This document shows positions 40,398 to 51,015 of a DNA stretch of 64,000 bases, piece by piece. The position numbers and the translations under genes were made by a program. The DNA is taken from NCBI GenBank assembly GCA_003250355.1, contig QKGS01000060.1, positions 48,714 through 112,713 of the forward strand, given 5' to 3'. The notes under the pieces are model-generated. The model searched no databases and was not told where the DNA came from. It saw only the letters and a list, made by a program, of their open reading frames with translations. Each line of letters opens with the position of its first letter. Positions within the stretch are counted from its first letter, which is position 1. Origin of the DNA: Bacteroidota bacterium (GTDB lineage: Bacteria > Bacteroidota > Bacteroidia > Bacteroidales > SZUA-534).

Positions 40398-40514
40398 ATG
40401 AAAGTAAGAGCATCAGTAAAAAAGCGTAGTGAGGATTGTAAAATTGTACGCAGAAAAGGACGCTTATATGTGATTAATAAAAAAAATCCGAAATTTAAGC
40501 AGCGTCAAGGATAA
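40398..40514 (+). CDS. rpmJ: 50S ribosomal protein L36 (zinc-free form)
   Basis: A 38-residue bL36, the smallest ribosomal protein, found by reading the gap between infA and rpsM. It begins [15 protein letters not shown] and ends NPKFKQRQG, the family signature. Of the usual zinc ligands (three Cys and one His) only Cys14 is kept; Ser11, Asn27 and Phe33 replace the others, so it is a C-minus form. Start and stop are unambiguous and the gene fills the usual L36 position. Confidence 0.97.
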   Translation: MKVRASVKKRSEDCKIVRRKGRLYVINKKNPKFKQRQG

Positions 40515-40521
40515 TTTTAAT

Positions 40522-40529
40522 TAACTTTG
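40522..40529 (+). promoter_or_regulatory. Candidate internal -7 element before rpsM
   Basis: TAACTTTG matches TAnnTTTG and starts 34 bases before rpsM. It could give extra transcription of the rpsM-rpsK-rpsD-rpoA-rplQ block. No good -33 TTG is present. Confidence 0.4.
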
Positions 40530-40555
40530 CAAACCGAAAAATTAAACAATAATTT

Positions 40556-40933
40556 ATGGCACGACTTGTAGGTGTTGATTTACCAAAGAATAAGCGAGGC
40601 GAAGTAGGTCTTACTTATATATTCGGTATTGGCAGGAGTACTGCACGTACTATTCTGGAAAAGACCGGTATTGGTTTCGATACAAAGGTAAAAGATTGGA
40701 CAGATGCAGATATAGCTGCATTGAGAAAGGTGTTGAACGAGGAGTATCGCTTAGAGGGTGCATTACGTTCAGAGATTCAGTTAAACATTAAACGGTTAAT
40801 GGATGTTGGTTGTTACCGCGGAATACGTCACCGTACAGGATTACCTGTTCGCGGACAGAATACACGTAACAATGCACGTACCCGAAAAGGTAAGAAAAAG
40901 ACCGTTGCGAATAAGAAAAAAGCTACTAAATAA
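40556..40933 (+). CDS. rpsM: 30S ribosomal protein S13
   Basis: A 125-residue uS13 of the head, contacting the large subunit and P-site t[25 protein letters not shown] start and [24 protein letters not shown] are diagnostic. First gene of the alpha block. Confidence 0.99.
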   Translation: MARLVGVDLPKNKRGEVGLTYIFGIGRSTARTILEKTGIGFDTKVKDWTDADIAALRKVLNEEYRLEGALRSEIQLNIKRLMDVGCYRGIRHRTGLPVRGQNTRNNARTRKGKKKTVANKKKATK

Positions 40934-40943
40934 GGGTTAGGTT

Positions 40944-41333
40944 ATGGCACAGAAGTCAAAGACAGCAAGAAAGAAAGTAGTAAAAGTTGAAGCTACCGGA
41001 CAGGTACACATTCATTCGTCATTTAATAATGTTATTATATCAATAACAAACAATGACGGACAGGTTGTATCTTGGTCTTCAGCAGGTAAGAACGGATTTA
41101 GAGGTTCTAAGAAAAACACTCCGTATGCAGCTCAGGTGGCAGCAGAGGATTGTGCTAAAGTTGCTTACGACATGGGAATGCGTAAAGCAAAAGTATTTGT
41201 GAAGGGTCCTGGTACAGGTAGAGAATCTGCTATTAGAACAATTCACAATAGTGGTATTGAGGTTGTAGAAATAGTAGATGTTACTCCACTACCTCATAAT
41301 GGATGTCGTCCTCCAAAGAGACGTAGAGTATAA
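40944..41333 (+). CDS. rpsK: 30S ribosomal protein S11
   Basis: A 129-residue uS11 of the platform, near the Shine-Dalgarno cleft. [15 protein letters not shown] and the C-terminal [18 protein letters not shown] are typical. Ten bases after rpsM. Confidence 0.99.
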   Translation: MAQKSKTARKKVVKVEATGQVHIHSSFNNVIISITNNDGQVVSWSSAGKNGFRGSKKNTPYAAQVAAEDCAKVAYDMGMRKAKVFVKGPGTGRESAIRTIHNSGIEVVEIVDVTPLPHNGCRPPKRRRV

Positions 41334-41362
41334 GTGTTGGTTGAATAAAAAAAGTATAGCAA

Positions 41363-41971
41363 ATGGCTAAATATATTGGACCTAAAACGAAAATTGCCAG
41401 AAAATTCGGAGATACAATTTACGGTCCCGACAAAAGTTTTGAAAGAAAAAACTACCCTCCGGGGCAGCATGGTATTAACAAGAAGAGACGTAAATCATCG
41501 GAATATGGTACTCAGCTTCAGGAAAAGCAGAAAGCTAAATACACTTATGGTGTATTAGAAAAGCAATTTGCCAACCTGTTTAAAAAAGCTCAGCGTAGCA
41601 AAGGTATTACCGGTGAGGTTTTATTACAGTTGTTAGAGTCGCGTTTAGATAACGTTGTATTTCGTTTAGGTATAGCACCAACGCGTGCTGCAGCTCGTCA
41701 GTTAGTTTCTCATAAGCACATTACTGTTGACGGAAGTATTGTAAATATTGCTTCTTATTGTGTAAAAACAGGTCAGGTAATTGGTGTTAGAGAGAAGTCG
41801 AAATCACTTGAGGTGATAACTAACTCATTATCTGGAACAAATCATTCTAAATTTCCATGGTTAGAGTGGAATAATGATTCAAAATCAGGTAAATTCTTAA
41901 ACGCACCGGAGCGTACAGAAATTCCGGAAAACATAAAAGAACAATTAATTGTAGAATTGTACTCTAAGTAA
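41363..41971 (+). CDS. rpsD: 30S ribosomal protein S4
   Basis: A 202-residue uS4, an assembly initiator at the mRNA entry channel. The S4-domain segment [34 protein letters not shown] is visible at about residues 92-121. The N-terminal zinc-binding cysteines of some S4 proteins are absent, so this too is a C-minus form. Confidence 0.99.
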   Translation: MAKYIGPKTKIARKFGDTIYGPDKSFERKNYPPGQHGINKKRRKSSEYGTQLQEKQKAKYTYGVLEKQFANLFKKAQRSKGITGEVLLQLLESRLDNVVFRLGIAPTRAAARQLVSHKHITVDGSIVNIASYCVKTGQVIGVREKSKSLEVITNSLSGTNHSKFPWLEWNNDSKSGKFLNAPERTEIPENIKEQLIVELYSK

Positions 41972-41982
41972 TCAATTTAATT

Positions 41983-42975
41983 ATGGCAATTTTAGCTTTT
42001 CAAAAGCCCGATAAAGTTATCATGCTTGATTCGGACGAAAAAAAAGGAACATTTGAGTATCGTCCGCTAGAACCGGGTTATGGTAACACTGTAGGAAATG
42101 CATTACGTCGAATTCTCTTGTCGTCGCTTGAAGGATTTGCTATCACCACTATTAAAATAGAGGGTGTTGAGCACGAATTTTCAAGTATACCGGGAGTAAT
42201 TGAAGATGTAACAGAGATCGTGTTAAATATGAAACAAGTGCGTTTCAAACAACAGATTGAAGATATTGATCACGAGAAAGTTTCAATTACGATAAGTGAC
42301 CAGGAACAATTTACTGCAGGTGATATTTCGAGGTTTATTACAGGTTTTGAGGTATTAAACCCTGACTTGGTAATATGCCGTATGGAATCGTCCGTTAAAT
42401 TACAAATGGAGATTACCATCAATAAGGGGCGCGGGTATGTGCCTTCTGAAGAAAATATGCCTGTAGATTCAGAATTCGGGGTAATAGCATTAGATTCTAT
42501 TCATACGCCTATTCGTAATGTGAAATATGCTGTAGAAAACTACAGGGTAGAGCAAAAAACAGATTACGAAAAGCTTATTATTGATATTGATACTGATGGT
42601 TCTATTCACCCGAAAGATGCTTTAAAAGAAGCAGCAAAAATTTTAATACATCATTTCTTATTATTCTCTGATGAGAAAATAACTCTTGATTCTGATGAAA
42701 AATATCAGGCTGAAGAGTTTGATGAAGAAGTATTACATATGCGTCAAATGCTTAAAACAAAACTAGTAGACATGGATCTTTCTGTTCGTGCACTAAACTG
42801 TTTAAAAGCAGCTGATGTTGAGACTTTAGGTGATTTGTGTACTTACAATAAGAACGATTTATTGAAATTCAGAAACTTTGGTAAAAAATCGTTGACCGAG
42901 CTTGATGAACTGCTTGAGGCAATGAACCTTACTTTCGGAATGGACATCAGTAAGTATAAACTTGAGAAAGAATAA
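41983..42975 (+). CDS. rpoA: RNA polymerase alpha subunit
   Basis: A 330-residue alpha subunit. The N-terminal domain (about 1-230) starts polymerase assembly; the [14 protein letters not shown] dimer segment is visible at about residues 38-51. The C-terminal domain (about 255-325, with the [20 protein letters not shown] segment) binds DNA and activators. It sits between rpsD and rplQ as in most bacteria. Confidence 0.99.
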   Translation: MAILAFQKPDKVIMLDSDEKKGTFEYRPLEPGYGNTVGNALRRILLSSLEGFAITTIKIEGVEHEFSSIPGVIEDVTEIVLNMKQVRFKQQIEDIDHEKVSITISDQEQFTAGDISRFITGFEVLNPDLVICRMESSVKLQMEITINKGRGYVPSEENMPVDSEFGVIALDSIHTPIRNVKYAVENYRVEQKTDYEKLIIDIDTDGSIHPKDALKEAAKILIHHFLLFSDEKITLDSDEKYQAEEFDEEVLHMRQMLKTKLVDMDLSVRALNCLKAADVETLGDLCTYNKNDLLKFRNFGKKSLTELDELLEAMNLTFGMDISKYKLEKE

Positions 42976-42980
42976 CAAAG

Positions 42981-43517
42981 ATGAGACATAATAAAGGTTT
43001 TAATCATTTAGGAAGGAAAGCTGCGCATCGTAACGCGATGTTGTCTAATATGGCTTCGTCGTTGATTCTTCATAAAAGAATCACAACAACAGTTGCGAAA
43101 GCAAAAGCTTTAAGAATGTACGTTGAGCCATTGATCACAAAATCAAAGGTAGACTCAACTCATTCAAGAAGGGTTGTATTTAGTTATTTACAAAACAAAG
43201 AAAGCGTTTCTGAACTATTTCGCGATGTAGCGGCAAAAGTAGGAACTCGTCCGGGAGGATATACTAGAATACTTAAAACAGGTATTCGTAAGGGTGATAG
43301 CGCTGAAATGTGTATAATTGAGCTTGTTGACTATAACGAAACTTACTCACAAGTAAAAGAAGGTGCTAAAAAAACAACTCGCAGAAGAAGAGGCGGAAGC
43401 TCTAAAGCTCAGGCAGAAACAGCTCAGGAAGTTGTTGTTGAAGAGCCAAAAGCTGAAGTAAGTGAAACTTCAACTGAAGTGTCAACTGATACAGCTGAAG
43501 AAAATAAAGAAGAATAG
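42981..43517 (+). CDS. rplQ: 50S ribosomal protein L17 with acidic tail
   Basis: A 178-residue bL17. The core (about 1-118) starts [20 protein letters not shown] and includes [11 protein letters not shown] basic patch (TTRRRRGG) and then a tail of about 45 residues rich in Glu, Ala, Thr and Val follow; E. coli L17 is only about 127 residues. Such extensions are frequent in Bacteroidota. It is the last gene of the ribosomal unit and is followed by a terminator. Confidence 0.98.
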   Translation: MRHNKGFNHLGRKAAHRNAMLSNMASSLILHKRITTTVAKAKALRMYVEPLITKSKVDSTHSRRVVFSYLQNKESVSELFRDVAAKVGTRPGGYTRILKTGIRKGDSAEMCIIELVDYNETYSQVKEGAKKTTRRRRGGSSKAQAETAQEVVVEEPKAEVSETSTEVSTDTAEENKEE

Positions 43518-43537
43518 TATTTCTTTTTAAAATATTT

Positions 43538-43570
43538 AAAGGGGTAATCGTAAGGTTATCCCTTTTTTGT
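43538..43570 (+). terminator. Terminator after rplQ
   Basis: AAGGGGTAA and TTATCCCTT form a stem with one G-U pair around an eight-base loop, followed by a T-run. It ends the long ribosomal unit. Confidence 0.85.
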
Positions 43571-43638
43571 TTGAAAAACCTGTTTAAAGTCAGGTTAAAA
43601 AAAAGAAGTTTTAATGCCCTTATAGAGTGATAAATTAT

Positions 43639-43646
43639 TATATTTG
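43639..43646 (+). promoter_or_regulatory. Candidate -7 element for eno
   Basis: TATATTTG matches TAnnTTTG, 82 bases before eno. A convincing TTG -33 box is not seen. Confidence 0.45.
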
Positions 43647-43701
43647 ACGCACTTTTTGGGAAAAACTGAAAGTTAAATAATAGTATAAATTAGAATATTA
43701 A

Positions 43702-45006
<1,305 letters not shown>

Positions 45007-45026
45007 TTTTTGAAAATTATATATTT

Positions 45027-45055
45027 AAAGGGTAGTCGGTTGGCTACCCTTTTTT
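45027..45055 (+). terminator. Terminator after eno
   Basis: AAAGGGTAG and CTACCCTTT form a perfect nine-base stem with an eight-base loop and a T-run. Confidence 0.9.
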
Positions 45056-45140
45056 ATTGCATTTGTTATAAATATTTTTGCAATTAATGAACCAAATGTC
45101 AATATAGCTTGTTTCTTTCATTGATTATAAACTACATGTT

Positions 45141-46520
45141 ATGGAAATAGATAAAAAGATTTTAGCAAAATATAATATACCTGTTCCAAGGTATACAAGT
45201 TATCCGCCGGCTAACCATTTTGAAGCTGATTTCAGTGAGAGAAAATATTTTGAACTGATAGAACAATCAAACTTAGAGAATCCGGAACATATAGCATTTT
45301 ACATTCATATGCCATTTTGTAAAAAGATATGCTTTTACTGTGGCTGTAATTCGGTTCTTATGCCCAAAGCTGATAAGGTGGAGCAATATGTGGCGGCATT
45401 AAAGAAAGAAATAGCTGTTGTTATTTCAAAAATAGATAAGAACAGGAAGGTATCACAAATACATTATGGGGGAGGTACACCAAATGCTATTGACTCAAAA
45501 TACCTGAAAGAGATAAACCAGATATTCTTTGATGAATTTGAGTTTATTGAGAAGCCTGAAATTGCAATAGAATGCCACCCGTGGTTATTGGATTACAAGT
45601 ATGTTGATGATTTATTTGATGCCGGATTCAACCGATTCAGTCTGGGTATTCAGGATTTTAATGAAGAGGTTTTGAATAATGTAAACCGTATGCCTTCAAA
45701 TTTGCCTGTAAAGGAGCTTGTTGCTTACTTGAAGAGCAATCCTAAATGTACAGGTGTGAATTTGGACTTTATTTATGGATTATCGGGGCAGACAAAGGAG
45801 AGCTTTATTGAAACTATAAAAAAAGCTGTTGATATAAAGCCTGACAGAATAGTTACTTTTTCATATGCACACGTACCATGGTTTAAAAAACATCAGGAAG
45901 CTTTACAGAAAATAGGTTTGCCAACAGCCGATGAGAAAACAGAAATGTTTAAGGCTGCTTATGATATTATTGAAGATGCAGGGTATCTGCCAATTGGTTT
46001 TGATCATTTTGCTTTGCCCGACGATGAATTGAGTATTGCATTGCAAAACAAGGAACTGCACAGGAACTTTCAGGGATATTGCACCCGCAGAACAACTGGT
46101 CAGGTATATGCATTCGGAGTTTCTGGTATCAGCCAGTTAGGTGGGGGATATGTTCAGAATATAAAAAGTGTAAAGCAGTACCTTGATTTAATGGATGAGG
46201 GCAGAATGCCTGTTGAAAAAGGGTGTATTGTGTCTGATGAGCAGAAGGCTGTTCGTGAAGTTATTAATCAGCTTATGTGTAATGGTTATATTAATTGGGG
46301 TACAACTGCGGAAAATCTTGGTATTGAAAAAGATGAGCTTTTGCAAATAGTTAATTACAACAATACTAGGTTGGAAGCTTTTGCAAATGATGGATTATTA
46401 AGCTTTTCTGATGATGAGATCCAGTTAACCGAGCAGGGGAACTTCTTTGTAAGAAATATTGCTGCATCATTTGATCCGGCTTATGAGGCCGTAGAAGGGA
46501 AACACTCTAAGGTGGTGTAG
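45141..46520 (+). CDS. hemN: Oxygen-independent coproporphyrinogen III dehydrogenase
   Basis: A 459-residue radical SAM enzyme that decarboxylates coproporphyrinogen III to protoporphyrinogen IX without oxygen. The iron-sulfur/SAM motif is Cys60-x3-Cys64-x2-Cys67 (CKKICFYC), followed by Cys69, as in true HemN. The N-terminal PVPRYTSYPPA and HYGGGTPN segments and the C-terminal HemN domain (with GYCTRRTTGQ) support genuine HemN rather than the HemW chaperone. The haem genes hemG and hemH follow 0.7 kb downstream on the same strand, so the three form a haem cluster interrupted by a RhuM-like remnant. Confidence 0.95.
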   Translation: MEIDKKILAKYNIPVPRYTSYPPANHFEADFSERKYFELIEQSNLENPEHIAFYIHMPFCKKICFYCGCNSVLMPKADKVEQYVAALKKEIAVVISKIDKNRKVSQIHYGGGTPNAIDSKYLKEINQIFFDEFEFIEKPEIAIECHPWLLDYKYVDDLFDAGFNRFSLGIQDFNEEVLNNVNRMPSNLPVKELVAYLKSNPKCTGVNLDFIYGLSGQTKESFIETIKKAVDIKPDRIVTFSYAHVPWFKKHQEALQKIGLPTADEKTEMFKAAYDIIEDAGYLPIGFDHFALPDDELSIALQNKELHRNFQGYCTRRTTGQVYAFGVSGISQLGGGYVQNIKSVKQYLDLMDEGRMPVEKGCIVSDEQKAVREVINQLMCNGYINWGTTAENLGIEKDELLQIVNYNNTRLEAFANDGLLSFSDDEIQLTEQGNFFVRNIAASFDPAYEAVEGKHSKVV

Positions 46521-46523
46521 TAA

Positions 46524-46565
46524 GTTGCAGGTTGCAGGTTACAGGTTTCAAGTTGGAAGATTGGA
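46524..46565. repeat. Degenerate heptamer repeats at the 3' side of hemN
   Basis: Six consecutive seven-base units read GTTGCAG, GTTGCAG, GTTACAG, GTTTCAA, GTTGGAA and GATTGGA. They lie between the hemN stop and the RhuM-like remnant. A similar heptamer array is at 18917-18944. Confidence 0.6.
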
Positions 46566-46600
46566 TATTGTAGGTAGAATGTTTAGAATCATAAAAAGTT

Positions 46601-47108
46601 TTATTGCAGTACTTTGTTGAGTATCTCATTAATGAGGCTATCCATTCCTGAAAATGCAAACCATTTTTACTTCTTTTTGATAGCATTGCAAAAACAGTTT
46701 CGTCAACATTATTTTCAATTCTATTCATTCGGTTATTGAGAGAGTAGCCTTTGAGCAGATAGTCTTTAAGAATCTTATTTGCCCATATTCTGAATTGAGT
46801 GCCTTGCTTTGATTTTACTCTGTAACCTGCAGAAATTATAACGTCAAGATTGTAAAATTCAACACTTTGAATTTGAGTTTTACCTTTTATAGCACCGTGT
46901 TGAGTGGTTAGTGCAAAAAATGCACATACCACTTCCTTTTGCAATTCTCCTTCTTTGAAGATATTGTTTATATGTCTATTAATAACACTTCTGTCCCTAT
47001 CAAATAATAAACTAATCTGTTCTTTATTTAACCAGACGGTTTCATCTTCTATTTTAACCTCAACTTTTGTAAGCTCATCGCTTGATAAATAATTATTTCG
47101 TTTTTCAT
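46601..47108 (-). pseudogene. RhuM-like gene with two apparent one-base deletions
   Basis: The start MKNEIIIYQ is at 47108. The family-like sequence DELTKVEVKIEDETVWLNK then continues in another frame from about 47081, through YNLDVIISAGYRVKSKQGTQFRIW. It shifts again near 46664-46668, after which WFAFSGMDSLINEILNKVLQ ends at a stop at 46601. Adding one A at each point restores a 169-residue protein. RhuM proteins (first seen on a Salmonella island) have an unknown, probably DNA-related role; the usual family length is about 330, so this is also short. A 145-codon ORF from 46944 covers only the middle. The breaks could also be homopolymer sequencing errors. Confidence 0.75.
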
Positions 47109-47204
47109 TTTGGGCAATAGTAATTTTCTATAATAAAAATAGGCTATCACAATATTAAAGTCAACTAAATAATAGTTATAAAAACAATCATCCGCAAATT
47201 CCGT

Positions 47205-47212
47205 TAAATTTG
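47205..47212 (+). promoter_or_regulatory. Candidate -7 element for hemG
   Basis: TAAATTTG matches TAnnTTTG, 19 bases before the hemG start. No TTG at the expected -33 distance. Confidence 0.5.
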
Positions 47213-47231
47213 CATAAATCATAGAAAGATA

Positions 47232-48593
47232 ATGACAACCAATAAAGTTGATGTTACAATAATAGGAGCAGGCTTGACAGGTCTGACTCTTGCATATTAT
47301 CTTAAGAAAGCGGGTAAGTCAGTCTGTATTCTTGAGAAAATGAATCGTGCAGGCGGGGTTATTCATACTGTAAAGAAGAATGGTTTTACTTACGAAACCG
47401 GTCCCAATTCAGGCTCAATGGGCTCTTATGAGATGGCTGAACTTTTTGAGGATTTGCAGGGGAAGTGTGAACTTGAAAATGCAAACGAAGCATCGAAGCA
47501 ACGTTGGATATGGAAGAATAATAAATGGAATGCTCTGCCATCGGGCTTATGGAAAGGAATAACTACACCATTATTTAGCCTTAGCGACAAGCTTAGAATA
47601 ATTGGAGAACCTTTCAGGAAAGCAGGAATAAACCCTTATGAGACTGTTTCAGAGCTTGTGAGAAGAAGGCTGGGTAAGAGTATTTTGAATTATGCAGTTA
47701 ACCCTTTTATTGGAGGTATTTATGCCGGAAGCCCTGATAAGCTTGTAACAAAATTTGCATTGCCAAAGCTATATAACCTTGAACAGAGGTATGGCAGTTT
47801 TATTGGTGGTGCAATTAAGAAAGGTAAGGAGCCGAAGTCGGAGCAGGATAAAAAAGCAACACGAAAAGTTTTTGCAGCAAAAGGAGGTATGCAAAATCTG
47901 ATAAATGCTTTGGTTTCAGAGATAGGTAAGGAGAATATCGTATTAGAAGTTTCGGGAGTAATAATTCAACCTCAGAATACAGGATTTGTAGTAAATTATA
48001 CTGGCGGTAGTGTAGAGTCTGATAAAGTTGTAACTACAACAGGAAGCTATGCTTTACCTGAAATGTTACCTTTTATAGAAGAAGGCTTGCTTAAGCATTT
48101 TTCAGAACTTGAATATGCTAAGGTGGTTCAGGTTGCTGTTGGATATAATAACTGGCATGGAATACCGATGAAGGCATTCGGAGGTCTGGTTCCTAAGGTT
48201 GAAGACAGGAATATGTTGGGGATACTGTTTCCTGCGTCAATATTTACCGGAAGGGCTCCTGAAAAAGGGGCAATACTTTCTGTTTTTATGGGAGGTGTAA
48301 CAAGACCTGACATTTTTGCGAAAGCAGATGATGAGCTTAAGAAAATTGCACTTAATGAGATAAAAGAGACTTTGAAGTGTGACAGTGAACCCGATATGAT
48401 AGAAATACATCGTTACGAAAAGGCTATTCCGCAATATGAAGCAAGTACAAAGCAGAGGTATGAGGCAGTTGAACAAATTGAGGCAAAGTATAAGGGGCTT
48501 TATCTGGCGGGTAATTTGCGCAATGGAATAGGTATGGCTGACAGGGTTAAACAGGCGGTTAATCTTGCAAAAATGATTGTTGCAGATGAGTAA
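47232..48593 (+). CDS. hemG: Protoporphyrinogen oxidase (FAD-dependent, HemG/HemY type)
   Basis: A 453-residue FAD enzyme that oxidises protoporphyrinogen IX, or coproporphyrinogen III in the alternative route, near the end of haem synthesis. The dinucleotide-binding motif is GAGLTG at residues 12-17, followed by LEKMNRAGG. GPNSGSMG and the C-terminal YLAGNLRNGIGMADRVK, which closes the FAD site, are typical of the family. Because HemN is present, the protoporphyrin route is likely. Its stop overlaps the hemH start by eight bases, so the two are translationally coupled. Confidence 0.93.
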   Translation: MTTNKVDVTIIGAGLTGLTLAYYLKKAGKSVCILEKMNRAGGVIHTVKKNGFTYETGPNSGSMGSYEMAELFEDLQGKCELENANEASKQRWIWKNNKWNALPSGLWKGITTPLFSLSDKLRIIGEPFRKAGINPYETVSELVRRRLGKSILNYAVNPFIGGIYAGSPDKLVTKFALPKLYNLEQRYGSFIGGAIKKGKEPKSEQDKKATRKVFAAKGGMQNLINALVSEIGKENIVLEVSGVIIQPQNTGFVVNYTGGSVESDKVVTTTGSYALPEMLPFIEEGLLKHFSELEYAKVVQVAVGYNNWHGIPMKAFGGLVPKVEDRNMLGILFPASIFTGRAPEKGAILSVFMGGVTRPDIFAKADDELKKIALNEIKETLKCDSEPDMIEIHRYEKAIPQYEASTKQRYEAVEQIEAKYKGLYLAGNLRNGIGMADRVKQAVNLAKMIVADE

Positions 48594-49560
48594 AGGGGTA
48601 TTATTAATAAATGTAGGTACTCCTGAAGCTCCCACAAAGAAAGGGGTGAGAAGGTTTCTGTTTCAGTTTCTGAACGATAAGCTTGTAATTGACCTGCCAT
48701 TATTGCTCCGTTTATTTTTGGTAAATTGTATAATAATTCCATTCCGGATAAATAAATCAACAAGTTTGTATAAGCGGTTATGGACTGAAAAAGGGTCGCC
48801 AATATTGATATATCTGGAAAGCCTCAGGGATAAACTAAATGCTGTATCGGGTGAAAAATACAAAGTTTATACGGCAATGCGATATGGTAAGCCATTGCTG
48901 AAAAATGTACTTTCAGCTATTGCAAATGACGGTGTTAAAGATTTGAAGGTAGTACCATTATACCCTCAGTATGCTACTTCTACAACACAAACAACTATTA
49001 ATAAAGTTTCGGAGTTAATTGATAGTAGTATTAACGTTAGTTATGTAGAGCAATTTTATGATGACAAGGCATTTGTTGATGCATTTGCAAACAGAGTTAA
49101 AACTTATAAGCCCGATGAGTTTGACCATATAATATTTACCTACCATGGATTACCCGACAGGCAAATAAATAAAATTCACAAAGGGTGTAGTTGTACAGAA
49201 TTAAGATATGAAGCAGGTATAAAATGTTATAAAGCTTCGTGTTTTGATACTTCAAAGTTACTTGCCGCTTCGTTAGGATTGAACAGTGATAAATACACTA
49301 CGGGTTTTCAATCCCGTTTATCGAAGAACTGGGCAACACCTTTTACCGATGAATTAATAAGCAGAAAGCTTGATGAAGGATGCAAAAGGATATTGATAGT
49401 ATCACCATCGTTTGTAGCCGATTGTTTGGAAACTATTGTTGAAATTGATGATTACAGGCAGGAGTTTTTATCTAAAGGAGGCGAGAAGCTTGCTCTGGTA
49501 GAATCGTTAAACGATTCAGATATTTGGGTAAAGGCATTGAATGAGATAATATGTAGTTGA
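48586..49560 (+). CDS. hemH: Ferrochelatase
   Basis: A 324-residue ferrochelatase, inserting ferrous iron into protoporphyrin IX to give haem. GVLLINVGTPEAP at the N-terminus, the catalytic-histidine segment FTYHGLPDRQ, YTTGFQSRLSKNWATP and the C-terminal PSFVADCLETIVEI are all family signatures. The ATG overlapping the hemG stop (ATGAGTAA) is preferred over a TTG three codons upstream. The LRYEAGIKCYKASC segment is typical of Bacteroidota homologues. Confidence 0.97.
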   Translation: MSKGVLLINVGTPEAPTKKGVRRFLFQFLNDKLVIDLPLLLRLFLVNCIIIPFRINKSTSLYKRLWTEKGSPILIYLESLRDKLNAVSGEKYKVYTAMRYGKPLLKNVLSAIANDGVKDLKVVPLYPQYATSTTQTTINKVSELIDSSINVSYVEQFYDDKAFVDAFANRVKTYKPDEFDHIIFTYHGLPDRQINKIHKGCSCTELRYEAGIKCYKASCFDTSKLLAASLGLNSDKYTTGFQSRLSKNWATPFTDELISRKLDEGCKRILIVSPSFVADCLETIVEIDDYRQEFLSKGGEKLALVESLNDSDIWVKALNEIICS

Positions 49561-49639
49561 TTTATTTATATAAAGGATACTTATAGTTACTATTATAAAA
49601 TGAGAATATAATAAAAGTATTATGGGGTTACTTTTTTAT

Positions 49640-49647
49640 TAGTTTTG
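49640..49647 (+). promoter_or_regulatory. Candidate -7 element for the MFS transporter
   Basis: TAGTTTTG matches TAnnTTTG, 27 bases before the start codon. No clear -33 element. Confidence 0.4.
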
Positions 49648-49674
49648 CGGTAGTTAAATTAATATGCCTATAAT

Positions 49675-50958
49675 ATGAAATTATCGAAAACAATAAATGC
49701 ATGGTGTTCGTACGATATAGCAAACTCAGTATATAAACTATTAATAACAACTGTTTTATTTCCAATTTATTACAAAGCCGTAACTAATGAAAGTTACAAT
49801 TATTTAGGTATAGAGTTTAAAAATACAGTTGTTTACGATTATGCACTTGCAGCTGCTTTTTTGGTTATTGCTTTCGTGTCGCCATTATTATCGGGTATAG
49901 CCGATTACGGAGGACATAGGAAAAAGTTTATGCAGGCATTTACTTTTATTGGAGCCGGAGCGTGTGCCGGAATGTATTTATTTAATGGTAACAATATGTT
50001 TTATGGTTTGCTTACCGTAGTATTTGCAGCCATAGGATACGAAGGAGCTACTTTGTTTTACAACTCTTTTCTACCTCGAATTGCGCATAAAAATCAGCAC
50101 GATAGAATTAGTGCCAGAGGTTATTCATGGGGATATGCCGGAAGTGTGATTTTATTAGGGATAAACCTTGTATTGGTAATGAAATATGAAGCATTTGGTT
50201 TCTCAACACAGCTTGCTCCAATTAAGTTATCATTTGTACAAGTAGGGGTGTGGTGGTTTTCATTTTCATGGATAGCATTCTTTTTTTTGAAAGATGATAA
50301 AGGCGATAAAATACACCATCATTTGCTAAAGCAAGGCTATAAGGAGCTAATGACTGTTCAGCGATACATATTTTCTCATATAGTTACCAGGCGTTTTTTA
50401 TTTTCGTTTTTCTTTTATAGTATGGGGTTGCAAACATTAATGCTTGTGGCAATTATGTTTGGACAGAGTGAAATAGGAATAGAAGGTTCAAAGCTAATAG
50501 TTACTATTCTTATACTTCAATTATTGGCAATAGTTGGAGCTACATTTTTTGCTTATATATCAAAAATATTTGGCAATAAATTATCAATAATAAGTATGTT
50601 GTTTATTTGGTTGGGGGTATGTGTAGGTGGATTTATGGTACAAACAGTTACACAGTTTTATATACTTGCTGCCGGAGTAGGTTTGGTAATGGGAGGGATT
50701 CAGTCACAATCGCGGTCAACATTTTCGAAACTTATACCCGATAATTCAAATGATACAGCATCGTATTTCAGCTTTTATAATTTTGCAGAGAAAATGGCTA
50801 TTGTATTCGGAATGTTCTCATTCGGATTTATAGAGCAAATAACCGGAAGTGCAAGAAATAGTGTTATTGCATTAGGCATCTATTTTATTATAGCTTTGGT
50901 ACTTATGTGGCGAACCCCATTGAATAAATGGATTCCGTTAAAAACAGAATCGGAGTAA
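49675..50958 (+). CDS. UMF1/Atg22-type MFS transporter
   Basis: A 427-residue inner-membrane protein with about eleven or twelve hydrophobic helices. The N-terminal NAWCSYDIANSVYKLLI is the mark of the UMF1 (Atg22-like) branch of the major facilitator superfamily, and the loop GIADYGGHRKKFM follows the second helix as in MFS motif A. Substrate unknown; in yeast Atg22 exports amino acids from the vacuole, but bacterial members are unassigned. It follows hemH by 114 bases with its own candidate promoter. Annotation to family is secure, to substrate not possible. Confidence 0.85.
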   Translation: MKLSKTINAWCSYDIANSVYKLLITTVLFPIYYKAVTNESYNYLGIEFKNTVVYDYALAAAFLVIAFVSPLLSGIADYGGHRKKFMQAFTFIGAGACAGMYLFNGNNMFYGLLTVVFAAIGYEGATLFYNSFLPRIAHKNQHDRISARGYSWGYAGSVILLGINLVLVMKYEAFGFSTQLAPIKLSFVQVGVWWFSFSWIAFFFLKDDKGDKIHHHLLKQGYKELMTVQRYIFSHIVTRRFLFSFFFYSMGLQTLMLVAIMFGQSEIGIEGSKLIVTILILQLLAIVGATFFAYISKIFGNKLSIISMLFIWLGVCVGGFMVQTVTQFYILAAGVGLVMGGIQSQSRSTFSKLIPDNSNDTASYFSFYNFAEKMAIVFGMFSFGFIEQITGSARNSVIALGIYFIIALVLMWRTPLNKWIPLKTESE

Positions 50959-51015
50959 TGTTTTGCTTATATTACTACTATAATAAGTTGATATTATCTA
51001 CATTAAAAAGTGTTT

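Noticed and set aside
45141..46520. HemW-type chaperone instead of HemN
   Set aside because: The N-terminal YTSYPPA segment, the extra Cys after the CxxxCxxC motif and the full HemN C-terminal domain favour a true HemN.
46524..46565. Possible CRISPR-like array
   Set aside because: Units are only seven bases, contiguous and without spacers.
46507..46944. A complete 145-residue gene on the minus strand
   Set aside because: Only the middle of the RhuM-like gene is in this frame; its start is an internal Met and its tail is read from the heptamer repeat.
48500..48802. Antisense ORF across the hemG/hemH junction
   Set aside because: Overlaps two strongly supported coupled genes; no independent signals.
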